NCBI RefSeq assembly: GCF_001005305.1
Contig: NZ_LBMH01000004.1
Span: 248,001 to 312,000, forward strand
Direction: 5' to 3'
Length of the DNA: 64,000 nucleotides
From: Kordia zhangzhouensis
GTDB taxonomy: Bacteria > Bacteroidota > Bacteroidia > Flavobacteriales > Flavobacteriaceae
Shown: positions 8,195 through 18,040 of the stretch, piece by piece
Layout of the letters: every line of letters starts with the position of its first letter
How positions within the stretch are numbered: the first letter of the stretch is position 1
Made by a program: the position numbers and the translations under genes
The notes under the pieces: model-generated
Database searches by the model: none
Told to the model about the DNA's origin: nothing
What the model saw: the letters and a program-made list of their open reading frames with translations, nothing else

Positions 8195-10564
8195 CTATTG
8201 TTGGGTTTTAATACGATCTACTTCGTCGTTTGCTCCGTTCTTTCTACTTTTTGATTTGTTGTATTTTTTTCCAAAAGAATAACTTACCTGTAAAAACACA
8301 TTTCTACGCGGCCAATCACTAATGATATCTGCATTTACATTGCTATAATTAATTGCTCCATAGAATTTTCTGTCAAGAATTTCTTCTAGTTCAACACTCA
8401 CTTTCAATTGATCGTTTAAAAACTTTTTACTGAAAGCAATGTCAATTCCTGCAACCCAATCAAACTCTATTTGCCCGTCTAATCCGCCAGAAGTATAATA
8501 TCCAGAAATCTCCGATTGTATGTTCCAAGGCAATTTATATTCGGCACTTGTATACCAAGTCATACTCCACAATGAATTATTCAATGCAGGTGTTAACTCT
8601 TCCGACATATATTTATTATAATTCACAATAACACCAGTATATCCATCTAGTCCTTTTATAAAATTTAGTGGTGCAAACAAACTAAAGCTCCAATTCTCAT
8701 TATTAGCTAAGTTAATTGTAGATCGAGATGTCTCTGAAGTAGTATCATTTTGCGCCACGATTTGGAATAATGCATCATTCGTTTTACTGTAGCTTGCGCT
8801 AAAAAAAGGTTGATTTTCATATGTTAAGTTGAAACGAAAACTATTGGTTAATGCTGGTTGTAATGTAGGGTTTCCTTCTTCAAAAGTAAACGGATCATAA
8901 TAGTATACAAACGGATTTAATGTTTCGTATGATGGTCTTTGAATGCGATAACTATACGCAACATTTGCGGCAATTTCTTCAGTAATATTTCTTGAAACAC
9001 TTACACTTGGAAAGAATTTTGCGATAGTTCTATCTAGTGAAGTATTTAGGTTTTGCGAAGTTCCTACAGTTTCGCTTTGTTCCCAACGCAATCCGCCCGA
9101 AAAAGACCATTTGTCCAAAGTAACGTTCAACTTTGCATATGCGGCAATAATATCTTCATCAATCAAAAAGCGATTTGTTTGATTTGGATTGTTTACAAAT
9201 TCGCCCATATCATTTTGAACCAGCGATTTAAGATCACTATCAGAATCGACATTCGAATATTTGAATCCAGCACTTAAAGATGCTATGTTACTTAAAACAC
9301 GTTTATAATCTGCTTGGTACGTATAAATGTGATAATCTGCATTTTGGAAATACCGTTGATTGTCATACGCAACAGTACTTTGTCCAACTTGGAACAAATT
9401 GTTTTCATTTGTTGAGCTGTAATCCACAAAGTTGAAGTCTACAGAAACTTTATTTACTTCATCACTATATTCATAATACGGATTCAGTACACATAAAGTC
9501 CAATCACGTTCAAAACGATTATCTGTTTCCAATGATTCCATAATTCCGTTGCGGGTAATATTTGTAATGTTGTCTGTGACTCGATTAGAAGAACTGCTTG
9601 TACGTTGCACGCTAATGCCTGTAGTATGTTTGTCGTTTATATAATAATCCAAACCAGCACTCAAACGCAAGGTATTTGGATCATACGGAGAGCGTGAAAA
9701 TTGATCGTACGTATCATTTCCTACTTTTCGAATCAATCGAAGATCATCGCGCCATGAGCCACGTGAATAACTTACACTTGCCTGCCAGTTAATCTTGTTT
9801 TTAAAACTAGCAATAGAAGCACTTTTTCTGAAAGTAAAATCTTCTGCGTAACCAACCATACTTTTTAGAGTTCCGTAAGTTCCTAATTTTACATTTTTCT
9901 TTAAAACAATATTAATCAAAGCTCCTGTACCATCGGCATCATATTCAGCACCAGGTTGTTGTACAAGTTCAATTTTTGCAATATGATCAGCAGGCATTTC
10001 ACGAAGTAATGTTTGCATGTCCATGTAGTTGGTTTGTTTTCCATTAATGAGTATGCGTACATTGTTTTGTCCAGCATAGCTTATATTGTTGTTAGTAACC
10101 AATACGCCAGGAATCTTTTTCATTACATCGCGTACATTGGTATTGACCATTTCTGAGTTTTCTAAATTAACAACCAATTTTTCCGCACTTTGTGTAATGA
10201 CAGGTTTTTTAGCAATTACAACGACTTCGTCTAAATTTTCAGGAATGTCTTCTTGTAAAACAAAATCGACTGTCAGGGTTTTTGAGGTATCAATTTTCAG
10301 TATGACAGATTGCTGCGTCTTATAACCAAAAAAAGAAGCCTCTACATAATAGTTTCCATTAGAAACATTGGTAAATGTGTAGCTGCCATTGTCTTCTACA
10401 ATAATAGCTTTTATTGGCGTATTACTTTCACTTTCGTATAACACAATATTTGCAAATGATACAATTTCTTTTGATTCATCTGTTACTTTTCCTGTAATGG
10501 TACTTTGAGCAAGCATGGAAGTACTTGTCAATACTAAAATGATGTTGAATAAAGTTTTAAACAT
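8195..10564 (-). CDS. outer-membrane beta-barrel (TonB receptor-like, PF14905 type) protein
   Basis: A 789-residue outer-membrane protein. A signal peptide (MFKTLFNIILVLTSTSMLAQ) is followed by a CarboxypepD_reg-like domain (STITGKVTDESKEIVSFA), a plug-like domain (DVMKKIPGVLV and RILINGK), and a long region of alternating strands typical of the outer-membrane beta-barrel family 3. The ATG at 10564 is chosen because it begins the signal peptide; the frame extends 13 residues further upstream. Members of this family are usually transporters or surface receptors of unknown substrate. The C-terminus has a basic tail (KSKSRKNGANDEVDR) beyond the last strand. It lies 120 bp upstream of the LytS/LytTR pair on the same strand, which may control it. 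Confidence 0.85.
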   Translation of the reverse strand: MFKTLFNIILVLTSTSMLAQSTITGKVTDESKEIVSFANIVLYESESNTPIKAIIVEDNGSYTFTNVSNGNYYVEASFFGYKTQQSVILKIDTSKTLTVDFVLQEDIPENLDEVVVIAKKPVITQSAEKLVVNLENSEMVNTNVRDVMKKIPGVLVTNNNISYAGQNNVRILINGKQTNYMDMQTLLREMPADHIAKIELVQQPGAEYDADGTGALINIVLKKNVKLGTYGTLKSMVGYAEDFTFRKSASIASFKNKINWQASVSYSRGSWRDDLRLIRKVGNDTYDQFSRSPYDPNTLRLSAGLDYYINDKHTTGISVQRTSSSSNRVTDNITNITRNGIMESLETDNRFERDWTLCVLNPYYEYSDEVNKVSVDFNFVDYSSTNENNLFQVGQSTVAYDNQRYFQNADYHIYTYQADYKRVLSNIASLSAGFKYSNVDSDSDLKSLVQNDMGEFVNNPNQTNRFLIDEDIIAAYAKLNVTLDKWSFSGGLRWEQSETVGTSQNLNTSLDRTIAKFFPSVSVSRNITEEIAANVAYSYRIQRPSYETLNPFVYYYDPFTFEEGNPTLQPALTNSFRFNLTYENQPFFSASYSKTNDALFQIVAQNDTTSETSRSTINLANNENWSFSLFAPLNFIKGLDGYTGVIVNYNKYMSEELTPALNNSLWSMTWYTSAEYKLPWNIQSEISGYYTSGGLDGQIEFDWVAGIDIAFSKKFLNDQLKVSVELEEILDRKFYGAINYSNVNADIISDWPRRNVFLQVSYSFGKKYNKSKSRKNGANDEVDRIKTQQ

Positions 10565-10700
10565 AACTATTCGTTTTTTTACTGTTCGTTTTTTTTGATG
10601 CACAAATATGCTTTAGAAACTATACAAGGAAAAGATGTTTCTGCCGAATCGGGATAAAAAAAAGGTGAATATGGAATTTTTTAGGGTTAAATTTACAGCA

Positions 10701-11525
10701 ATGAAAAAGCGATTTTTATATTTAGTTTTACGTGTTTTCATAGTAATCATGCTCACTATTCTTACTCAAGTTGGTGGGTTAGTTTATTTGTTATATTTAT
10801 GGATAAAGCAAAAACATTCGTTCATAGGCTGGAAGAGAAGAGTACTAAATATTGGGCTATTTGTATTGCTTTACAGTATCTGTTCTTTTGCGATTGTACC
10901 AACAGTAGCTTACAAATTGTATAATAGAAAAGCATTGCCTATAACGAATTCTGCATTGCAACCGTTACGGATGTACACTTTTTTAATGAATCGACATTAT
11001 GTTGATGAAGAATTGTATGAAGTATTGGTCAACTCTGCAGAAACAATGCAACTCACGTATCCAGAAACTACTACATATTTTTTAGACGCCTGTTTTCCAT
11101 TGGGAGCAAAATTTCCATTATTGCCACATTGGAGTCATAATGATGGTCGAAAGGTAGATCTTGCTTTTTATTACAAAGATTCAGAAACGGGAATCTACAA
11201 AAACGGAAGTCCGTCATGGTTAGGTTATGGTGTATGCGAATCACCTAAAGCAGGAGATAAGGACATGCCAACATTTTGTAAGGAACAAGGTTTCTTTCAA
11301 TACAGTATGTTGGAAAAAATAGTGCCACAATACAAAAAGGAAACGTATCATTTTGATGCTAAACGCACTAAAAAATTGATAGAAATTTTAACCGCTTCTC
11401 CAAGTATCAAAAAGCTATTTATTAAACCACATTTACAATCGCGAATGCAACTCACTAGTCCCAAAATACGATTTCACGGTTGTCATGCTGTACGGCATGA
11501 CGATCATATCCATGTACAATTGTAG
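10701..11525 (+). CDS. membrane-anchored LAS-type (M15/M74-like) peptidase candidate
   Basis: About 274 residues from the ATG at 10701; an in-frame ATG at 10635 would add 22. Two hydrophobic helices occupy the first about 70 residues. The rest looks extracytoplasmic. It carries the zinc-ligand pattern of LAS peptidases: HxxGxxxD as SHNDGRKVDLAF (nt 11134-11169), and HDDHIHVQL at the extreme C-terminus, comparable to the final HxH of MepA and M15 enzymes. LAS enzymes cut D-Ala or other peptide bonds in peptidoglycan. The family assignment rests on these motifs alone; no close named relative is recognised. It ends 4 bp from the convergent CHAP amidase gene, also a likely cell-wall enzyme. Confidence 0.55.
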   Translation: MKKRFLYLVLRVFIVIMLTILTQVGGLVYLLYLWIKQKHSFIGWKRRVLNIGLFVLLYSICSFAIVPTVAYKLYNRKALPITNSALQPLRMYTFLMNRHYVDEELYEVLVNSAETMQLTYPETTTYFLDACFPLGAKFPLLPHWSHNDGRKVDLAFYYKDSETGIYKNGSPSWLGYGVCESPKAGDKDMPTFCKEQGFFQYSMLEKIVPQYKKETYHFDAKRTKKLIEILTASPSIKKLFIKPHLQSRMQLTSPKIRFHGCHAVRHDDHIHVQL

Positions 11526-11529
11526 GTAA

Positions 11530-12114
11530 TTATTCTTTTCGTAACCAGCCTATTATGTAATTATCTTTTACTTTCCAGTGATTATGTTCCTCTTCCAAAT
11601 CATAAGTAACACGTGTACTTGAAAATGGACCTGCATTTTGTTGAATGATTGTTAGTTGATTTTCTGAAACATTACAAACAATGGCAACATGACCAAACGA
11701 ATTGTACCAAGAAGCTCGAAAAACTATAATATCGTGTACTTTAGGTTTGGAACTACTACCATTAGTATACTGTATAAGGTTGCGTTGCAGGTTTCGAGAA
11801 CCATCTTTTACATTTGAATCAAAAAAATCTTTAGCATGTCCGTAACTATCGGGCATTTTATGATTAAAATATTCATAATAATACCGTTTTACAAATTCGA
11901 CACATTGGTATTGTAATCCTAAATTATAACCGTCTTTTGCTGTGTTTCGTTTCGTTACATGGTTCACAGCTCCGTTGTAATATACTGTTACATTATGAAA
12001 AGTATCTATTGGTTCACCAACGGTTCTAAAAGGATTAAAGTTGATGTATTTTGAAGCAATTAATAACCCTATGAGGATTCCAAGACTGAGTATAAAAACG
12101 GAAAGTCGCTTCAT
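11530..12114 (-). CDS. CHAP-domain amidase/peptidase
   Basis: A 194-residue protein with an N-terminal signal anchor (about residues 4-22) and a CHAP domain. The papain-like triad is visible: C71 in QYQCVEFVKRYY, H142 in GHVAIVCNV and N160 in IIQQNAGP. CHAP enzymes cleave peptidoglycan cross-bridges or the sugar-peptide amide, or act on glutathionylspermidine. The domain is bare, without SH3 or LysM repeats, and probably faces the periplasm. It is convergent with the LAS-type peptidase candidate and divergent from the glutathione peroxidase gene. Confidence 0.85.
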   Translation of the reverse strand: MKRLSVFILSLGILIGLLIASKYINFNPFRTVGEPIDTFHNVTVYYNGAVNHVTKRNTAKDGYNLGLQYQCVEFVKRYYYEYFNHKMPDSYGHAKDFFDSNVKDGSRNLQRNLIQYTNGSSSKPKVHDIIVFRASWYNSFGHVAIVCNVSENQLTIIQQNAGPFSSTRVTYDLEEEHNHWKVKDNYIIGWLRKE

Positions 12115-12185
12115 GTGTTAAATATAAAAAACCTTTCCGCGATAAGCTAAATACTTTCGTATTTTTACATAAAACTAACAGCCGA

Positions 12186-12797
12186 ATGAGACTATTCACG
12201 TTATTGGTAGTGGTATGTATAATAAGTTGTACATCTCAACCTAAAGAGAAAGAAAAAGAAACATCACAAATAAACGAAACAACAATTCAAAAAAAGATCG
12301 AAAAAACTATGGAAAAAGGCTCTATTCATCAATTTACAGTAAAAGATATTGCAGGAAATAATTTTAATTTTGCCGATTTAAAAGGTAAAAAAATAATGGT
12401 AGTAAACACAGCTTCAGAGTGTGGATTGACACCACAATATGAACAATTGCAAGAAATATATGAGGCTTATAAAGATCAAAATTTTACAATTGTTGGTTTT
12501 CCTGCTAATAACTTTGGTGCGCAAGAACCTGGAAGTAATCAACAAATCGCAAAATTTTGTAAAGCAAATTATGGTGTTGCGTTTCCAATGATGAGTAAAA
12601 TTTCGGTAAAAGGAAACGATATGCATGAACTATACCAATTCCTTACACAGAAATCACAAAACGGATTGGAAGACTCAGAAGTTGCTTGGAACTTTCAAAA
12701 ATATTTAATAAATGAAAATGGCGAGTTAGAAAAAGTAATTTCACCAAGAACTTTACCTAATGATGAAACAATTATTTCGTGGATTGAAAATAATTGA
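12186..12797 (+). CDS. glutathione peroxidase-like thiol peroxidase, lipoprotein
   Basis: A 203-residue peroxidase. A hydrophobic leader ends in the lipobox-like CIISC (C15), then a charged linker and the GPx fold from about residue 45. The peroxidatic cysteine is C79 in NTASECGLTPQY; the FPANNFGAQEPG loop carries the family glutamine, and AWNFQKYLI the tryptophan of the active site. Enzymes of this type reduce hydroperoxides, in bacteria mostly with thioredoxin rather than glutathione. The lipoprotein leader suggests envelope placement, unlike the cytosolic BtuE type. Monocistronic: it is divergent from the CHAP gene and convergent with a small secreted protein. Confidence 0.88.
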   Translation: MRLFTLLVVVCIISCTSQPKEKEKETSQINETTIQKKIEKTMEKGSIHQFTVKDIAGNNFNFADLKGKKIMVVNTASECGLTPQYEQLQEIYEAYKDQNFTIVGFPANNFGAQEPGSNQQIAKFCKANYGVAFPMMSKISVKGNDMHELYQFLTQKSQNGLEDSEVAWNFQKYLINENGELEKVISPRTLPNDETIISWIENN

Positions 12798-12812
12798 GTA
12801 GCATTTTAAGGA

Positions 12813-13226
12813 TTACATTTTTTTAAGGAATAGCTTTAATCCTATTGCATCTGTTCGGATATCTTTGCGCCAACAAGTCCCAAATTTTTTATCTAAAAAA
12901 TTGAATATAGTTAGGTTATATCCTTCTTCGTTTTCATTTTCTCCCATTCTTACACATCCTTGACTATAAAATTGAACCGAATATTTTTTTTGGAACGATA
13001 TATCCTTTTTATTGTTGAAACTAGGCATCCCTCCAAAACCTCCTGAGAATAAAATTTTTACACTATTATTTTCAATGTCCTTTTTGGCTCCTTCAGGATT
13101 ATATTTAGACTGTAATTGTACAGAAAATGATTTTGGAATTTCTAATTTGTAGTAATTAGTATCATTTTTTGATTGTGCATTCAACCGAAAGCTAATTAGA
13201 ATCAAGGTAAATAAGAAGTATCTCAT
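12813..13226 (-). CDS. small secreted protein of unknown function
   Basis: From the ATG at 13226 the product is 137 residues with a clear signal peptide (MRYFLFTLILISFRLNAQ); an upstream ATG at 13259 would bury it, so the later start is preferred. The mature part has no motif I recognise. It has two cysteines near the end (SQGCVRMG and FGTCWRKD), so a disulphide is possible in the periplasm. Convergent with the peroxidase gene with 15 bp between stops. Probably conserved only among flavobacteria. Confidence 0.55.
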   Translation of the reverse strand: MRYFLFTLILISFRLNAQSKNDTNYYKLEIPKSFSVQLQSKYNPEGAKKDIENNSVKILFSGGFGGMPSFNNKKDISFQKKYSVQFYSQGCVRMGENENEEGYNLTIFNFLDKKFGTCWRKDIRTDAIGLKLFLKKM

Positions 13227-13365
13227 AGTCGTTTGTAATTTATACTGTTTAAAGTGCATGTAATTAGTGGGTATATTTACTAAAAATATTCAAATCGTTC
13301 TACAATACAAAGTAAGCAATAGCTTTGTTTTGGCACTTGTAATGAAAATATATGGACATGTATGA

Positions 13366-13396
13366 TTTGCACAATTCAAAAAAAGGGCGATATTTG
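13366..13396 (+). promoter_or_regulatory. Bacteroidota-type promoter for the MATE gene
   Basis: TTTG (13366-13369), a 19-bp spacer, then GATATTTG (13389-13396), one mismatch from the consensus TTTG-N19-TAnnTTTG. It leaves a leader of about 110 nt before the MATE start codon. Confidence 0.6.
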
Positions 13397-13511
13397 TACC
13401 CTTATGGAACTGTAAGTTATACACCTTCGGATTTTTGTTGAGTACTTTCAACACCACAATGCAACCCAAACTTCTTTCGGTTGCACAGTATTCATTTCTT
13501 AATTTTACATC

Positions 13512-14921
13512 ATGTCAGAACACCAAAAACTAACGGTTAAACAACTATTTTTGCATTTTACCAATGCTCTAAAAGGAACTCAAAACGATTTTACTACAGG
13601 TAGTATTCGCAAAGCAATTTTTATGCTTTCTATTCCTATGATTCTCGAAATGTTAATGGAGTCTATTTTTGCCATCGTAGACATTGCTTTTGTTTCACAA
13701 GTAAGTACAAATGCGGTCGCTACCATTGGTTTAACAGAATCAGTCATTACATTAGTATATGCTGTGGCTATTGGCGTAAGTATGGCAGCAACAGCCATGG
13801 TTGCCAGACGTATTGGAGAAAAAGATCCAGAAGGAGCTTCTAAAGTTGCTGTGCAAGCTATTTTTCTAGGAGTGATTATTGCTAGTATTGTGAGCGTGAT
13901 AGGAATTATTTTTCCGAAAGAAATACTAGAAATGATGGGAGGTGAAGCTGATCTTATTGAAGAAGGTTATGGGTATACACAAATTCTTTTAGGAGGAAAC
14001 GTAACCATCATGCTCTTATTTTTAATTAATGCCATATTCCGAGGAGCAGGAAATGCGTCTGTCGCAATGAAAGCGTTAATTCTCTCCAATGGATTAAATA
14101 TAATATTAGATCCTCTATTCATTTTTGGTTTTGGACCAATTCCTGCTTTTGGAGTGGAAGGAGCAGCTATTGCAACTACTATTGGTCGTGGAACAGCAGT
14201 TCTATTTCAACTAAGCATACTTTTTTATGGTTGGAGTGTTATAAAAATTAAGTGGAACGACTTGGTTTTACGTACTGATATTATGCTTAATTTATTACGA
14301 ATTTCGCTAGGAGGTATTGGACAATTTATTATTGGAACATCTAGTTGGATCATATTAATGCGCATCATGGCTACATTTGGAAGTGATGTATTGGCAGGAT
14401 ATACCATAGCTATTCGAGTAGTTATGTTTACGCTATTACCTTGTTGGGGAATGAGCAATGCAGCTGCTACATTGGTAGGGCAGAACTTAGGAGCCAAAAA
14501 ACCAGAAAGAGCAGAAACGTCTGTATGGAAAACAGGTAAATACAATGCGTGGTTTATGGGAATTGTTTCAGTACTCTATCTATTTTTTGCGAAAGAAATC
14601 ATTCTTCTGTTTACAGACGTACCTATAGTAGTTAAAAACGGAGCACTTTGTTTACAAATTATTGCAGCAGGCTATGTGTTTTATGGTTACGGAATGGTAG
14701 TTATTCAATCATTCAACGGAGCAGGAGATACACAAACACCTACCACTATAAACTTTTTTTGCTTTTGGTTATTTCAATTACCACTAGCATATCTATTAGC
14801 AATTTACTTTGACCTTGGACCTAAAGGGGTATTTTGGGCAATTACAGCAGCACAAGTATGTATTGCCATTGTAGGTATGATTGTCTTCAAAAAAGGAAAA
14901 TGGAAAGCAGTACAAGTGTAG
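13512..14921 (+). CDS. MATE-family multidrug efflux transporter
   Basis: A 469-residue inner-membrane antiporter with the two-fold repeat of six helices each. The family signatures are visible: an early SIPMILEMLMESIFAIVDIAFVS helix pair with its PMI proline, the paired AATAMVARRIGEKD loop, and in the second half SNAAATLVGQNLGAKKPERAE, the matching repeat. MATE proteins export cationic drugs or metabolites using Na+ or H+. A cytoplasmic N-terminal extension of about 35 residues precedes helix 1. It is not next to a regulator or biosynthetic gene, so the substrate is open. Monocistronic with its own promoter. Confidence 0.92.
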   Translation: MSEHQKLTVKQLFLHFTNALKGTQNDFTTGSIRKAIFMLSIPMILEMLMESIFAIVDIAFVSQVSTNAVATIGLTESVITLVYAVAIGVSMAATAMVARRIGEKDPEGASKVAVQAIFLGVIIASIVSVIGIIFPKEILEMMGGEADLIEEGYGYTQILLGGNVTIMLLFLINAIFRGAGNASVAMKALILSNGLNIILDPLFIFGFGPIPAFGVEGAAIATTIGRGTAVLFQLSILFYGWSVIKIKWNDLVLRTDIMLNLLRISLGGIGQFIIGTSSWIILMRIMATFGSDVLAGYTIAIRVVMFTLLPCWGMSNAAATLVGQNLGAKKPERAETSVWKTGKYNAWFMGIVSVLYLFFAKEIILLFTDVPIVVKNGALCLQIIAAGYVFYGYGMVVIQSFNGAGDTQTPTTINFFCFWLFQLPLAYLLAIYFDLGPKGVFWAITAAQVCIAIVGMIVFKKGKWKAVQV

Positions 14922-15085
14922 ATGTTTAATTGAATATCTTCACTAGAAGGACAAAGTAATGAAATTAAAAAACATAAAACTTATTTCTTTATACAAGTCT
15001 TTAAGGAAGAAGCGAATACCTTATTCAACTTAACTTATTAGCAAAGTTAAGTTAGGTTTATCAATAGCACTTTTGTAATTTAGAC

Positions 15086-16261
15086 ATGACGAAAACAATC
15101 TTTATGAAAAAGAAAAACTTAGGACTAAATACTGTTTGTACCCATACGGGAGAAGTAAAAGATACACAATTTAAAGGCGCAGTTTCCCCAATATATTTGA
15201 GTAGCTCATATGCGTTTCAAGATATTGATGAAAAACGTTACCCACGTTATTTTAATACACCAAATCAACAAGCTCTTTGTAAAAAAGTAGCTGCTTTAGA
15301 ACATACTGAAGCTGCATTAATTTTTGGTAGTGGAATGGCAGCCATAAGTACAAGTTTGTTGGCATTTTTGCAAAAAGGCGATCATATAGTGTTGCAAAAT
15401 GCATTGTACGGAGGTACGATGAACTTAGTGTTAGAAGAATTTGATAAATATGGTATCGAATATACTTTTACAGAAAGTTTAGCATGTAAAGATTTCAAAA
15501 AAGTTATTCAAAAAAATACAAAAGTCATTTATATAGAAACGCCTTCAAATCCGTTGCTAAAGATTACAGATATTCGTAAAGTAGCAAAATTAGCTAAGAA
15601 GCATAACTTAATTTCAATGATTGACAATACGTTTGCTAGCCCTGTGAATCAATTGCCTGCAGAGTTAGGAATTGACATTGTGATTCATAGTGCTACAAAA
15701 TACTTTGGTGGGCATAGTGATATTTTGGCAGGAGCTGTTGCCGCTTCCGCAGAGCATATCAATCAAATATTTCAATTAGGAAAAAACTTAGGCGGAAGTT
15801 TAAGTGATTTTACAGTTTGGATGTTGGAACGAAGTATGAAAACGTTAGGGTTGCGCGTAAAAGAACAAAATAAGAATGCATTGAAAATTGCAAATTATCT
15901 AGAAAAACACCAAGCTGTCGAAAAAGTATATTACCCTGGTCTACGTTCGCATGAAGATTACGAACTAGCAAAATCACAAATGTCTGGTTTTGGCGGTATG
16001 ATGTCATTTGAACTGAAAGCTGACTATGACGTTTCTATATTTTTCAAATCACTGAAACTTATTAAACCTTCTATGAGTTTGGCAGGTGTGGAAAGTACAG
16101 TTTTAAGTCCTACACAAACCTCGCATGCATTATTGACACCCGAAGAACGCAAAAAACAAGGAATTGCAGATGGATTGATTCGTTTTTCCGTTGGAATTGA
16201 AGACCGGAAAGATATCATTTCGGATCTTAAACAAGCAATTAAAAAAGCAAAAAAGAAGTAA
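15086..16261 (+). CDS. Cys/Met metabolism PLP enzyme (cystathionine/methionine gamma-lyase type)
   Basis: A 391-residue fold-type I PLP enzyme. The Schiff-base lysine is K205 in HSATKYFGGHSDILAG; upstream lie the phosphate-binding FGSGMAAIS segment, the YGGT loop stacking on the cofactor and the IDNTFASP aspartate. These are shared by cystathionine gamma-lyase, gamma-synthase, beta-lyase and methionine gamma-lyase, so the exact reaction (elimination from cystathionine, methionine or homocysteine) is not fixed here. It has its own terminator and no sulphur-pathway neighbour. A second in-frame ATG at 15104 is an equally credible start. Confidence 0.87.
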   Translation: MTKTIFMKKKNLGLNTVCTHTGEVKDTQFKGAVSPIYLSSSYAFQDIDEKRYPRYFNTPNQQALCKKVAALEHTEAALIFGSGMAAISTSLLAFLQKGDHIVLQNALYGGTMNLVLEEFDKYGIEYTFTESLACKDFKKVIQKNTKVIYIETPSNPLLKITDIRKVAKLAKKHNLISMIDNTFASPVNQLPAELGIDIVIHSATKYFGGHSDILAGAVAASAEHINQIFQLGKNLGGSLSDFTVWMLERSMKTLGLRVKEQNKNALKIANYLEKHQAVEKVYYPGLRSHEDYELAKSQMSGFGGMMSFELKADYDVSIFFKSLKLIKPSMSLAGVESTVLSPTQTSHALLTPEERKKQGIADGLIRFSVGIEDRKDIISDLKQAIKKAKKK

Positions 16262-16283
16262 TATATATTTAGCAGGAATGTAT

Positions 16284-16313
16284 ACCCTCAATTATAATTG
16301 ACTGAGGGTTTTT
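16284..16313 (+). terminator. rho-independent terminator after the gamma-lyase-type gene
   Basis: ACCCTCA (16284-16290) pairs with TGAGGGT (16303-16309) around a 12-base loop and runs into TTTTT. Confidence 0.8.
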
Positions 16314-16363
16314 ATGAAAAAGAAGTTTTAATATTTTCCTAAAACCATCTTACAGATTTATCT

Positions 16364-16900
16364 ATGAATATTATAGAGGAGTTTATAGAAAAGCATCAAG
16401 GAAAATTTTTGCAAAACCCTAAAAAGAGTTTCTATGTAATTGGCAAAAAATATTCGTGCCAAGACGGAGAGATAGTAGTTGATGGTACAAAGATTAGTGT
16501 CAATTTTACTGAAGTTTCTGATGCTGTAAGAACTACTGAACCTTTTCGGATTATTTTGTATTTCGATCGCTTATATGATATTGATTTTGAAATGTTTCCT
16601 AAGAGCTGGTGGGGCAAGATAAAAGACCTTTTTTTTCCTAAGCGAGTAACTTATATTCCCCAAAAAGTACGAAAACAGTTCTATTTTAGCGGAAACCCAA
16701 AGATTTTTAAGGAATTAGCTAATAGTAAGACTTTTGTAGAAGATATTCTTTTTGAAATGATTTACATCCGTATAATACATAAAAAAACCAGTAGAGTTGT
16801 GCTTACACCAGCATATGGAATTTATGATGTAGAGCATTTAGAAAAATTGATTAGCATCCTTAAACAAATTGAGAAGACTGTGAAAAAGCAGTTGAATTAG
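16364..16900 (+). CDS. hypothetical cytoplasmic protein
   Basis: A 178-residue protein without signal peptide or membrane helix. I do not recognise a family. Mixed strands and helices are suggested, with a basic patch in the middle (FFPKRVTYIPQKVRKQF) and a Lys-rich C-terminal helix (LISILKQIEKTVKKQLN). It sits between the gamma-lyase terminator and bshB1, with 145 bp to the latter, so it may be single. Confidence 0.6.
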   Translation: MNIIEEFIEKHQGKFLQNPKKSFYVIGKKYSCQDGEIVVDGTKISVNFTEVSDAVRTTEPFRIILYFDRLYDIDFEMFPKSWWGKIKDLFFPKRVTYIPQKVRKQFYFSGNPKIFKELANSKTFVEDILFEMIYIRIIHKKTSRVVLTPAYGIYDVEHLEKLISILKQIEKTVKKQLN

Positions 16901-17045
16901 TAAAAGTCATCATAGATAGACCTAACAGTATATTTTATTTTTAAAAAGATATCGAAAATGTACGTGCTATTGAGAAAAGAGGTTGACGTAATACAAAGTA
17001 GCTTGAATAAAAATAATGTAAATTTGTTGGATAAAAGATTAATAA

Positions 17046-17762
17046 ATGAAGTTAGACATATTAGCAATCGGGGCACATCCTGACGATGTAGAATTAGGGT
17101 GTGGAGCTACATTAGCTAAAGAAATTAATAATGGTAAAAAAGTAGGCATTCTCGATTTGACAAGAGGTGAATTGGGAACACGTGGCTCTGCAGATTTACG
17201 AGATATAGAAGCAGCAAATGCTGCTAAAATATTAGGAGTAAAAGTACGAGAAAACCTAGCATTTGCAGATGGATTCTTCATAAATAATAAAGAACATCAA
17301 CTAGCGATTATTAAAATCCTAAGAAAATATCAGCCAGAAATAGTGTTATGTAATGCTATCGACGATCGTCATATAGATCATGGAAAAGGAAGTCAGCTAG
17401 TAAGTGACGCCTGCTTTTTAAGTGGGTTACTGAAAATTGAAACTAAACTAGAAGGAAAACTGCAGGAAAAATGGCGACCAAAACATGTATATCATTACAT
17501 TCAATGGAAAAATATTGAACCAGACTTTGTAGTTGATGTTACTGGTTTTATTGAAAAAAAGCATGAAGCTGTAATGGCATATAGTTCACAGTTTTACGAT
17601 CCTACTAGTAAAGAAGCTGAAACGCCAATTACAAGTAAAAACTTTATAGATAGTATTCATTATCGTGCTCGAGACTTAGGAAGGTTAATTGGAGTAGAGT
17701 ATGCAGAAGGATTTACAGTAGAACGTTATGTAGCAGTTAATTCTTTTAGCGATTTAATTTAA
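17046..17762 (+). CDS. bshB1: bacillithiol biosynthesis deacetylase BshB1
   Basis: A 238-residue zinc deacetylase of the LmbE/PIG-L fold. It removes acetate from N-acetylglucosaminyl-malate in bacillithiol synthesis, the step before cysteine addition. The metal motif AHPDD (H11, D13, D14) is followed by VELGCGATLAK; LTRGELGTRGS is the hallmark of BshB1; DDRHIDHGKGS supplies the later histidine. Length is normal. TAAATTTG at 17019-17026 fits a -7 promoter element 20 bp before the ATG. bshA and bshC are not in the window. Bacillithiol is the main low-molecular thiol in many Bacteroidota, which may also serve the glutaredoxin and peroxidase nearby. Confidence 0.93.
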   Translation: MKLDILAIGAHPDDVELGCGATLAKEINNGKKVGILDLTRGELGTRGSADLRDIEAANAAKILGVKVRENLAFADGFFINNKEHQLAIIKILRKYQPEIVLCNAIDDRHIDHGKGSQLVSDACFLSGLLKIETKLEGKLQEKWRPKHVYHYIQWKNIEPDFVVDVTGFIEKKHEAVMAYSSQFYDPTSKEAETPITSKNFIDSIHYRARDLGRLIGVEYAEGFTVERYVAVNSFSDLI

Positions 17763-18040
17763 AGTGAAATATACAAGGAAATTCTTTATAATTAGCTTGT
17801 TATAACCTCAACATGAATTAAATATGTATGCATTTCTAAGTATATAAAAGTAATGATGATTCTTGATGTTGTTTATACCTTCAACTATGCTCATGCTAAG
17901 TTTATTATTATAAACTATATTTTTCAATAATTATCATGTTCTACTTATTGAGTTTATGGTACTTTTAATAAAAAATAATATTTGTAATAAATTAAAAATC
18001 AATCATATATTAAATTGAATTAAATAATCTAAAAAAATAC
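17763..18040. other. intergenic region before tRNA-His
   Basis: AT-rich stretch with short open frames only. No convincing gene, repeat or terminator seen. Its right end runs into the tRNA promoter. Confidence 0.6.
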
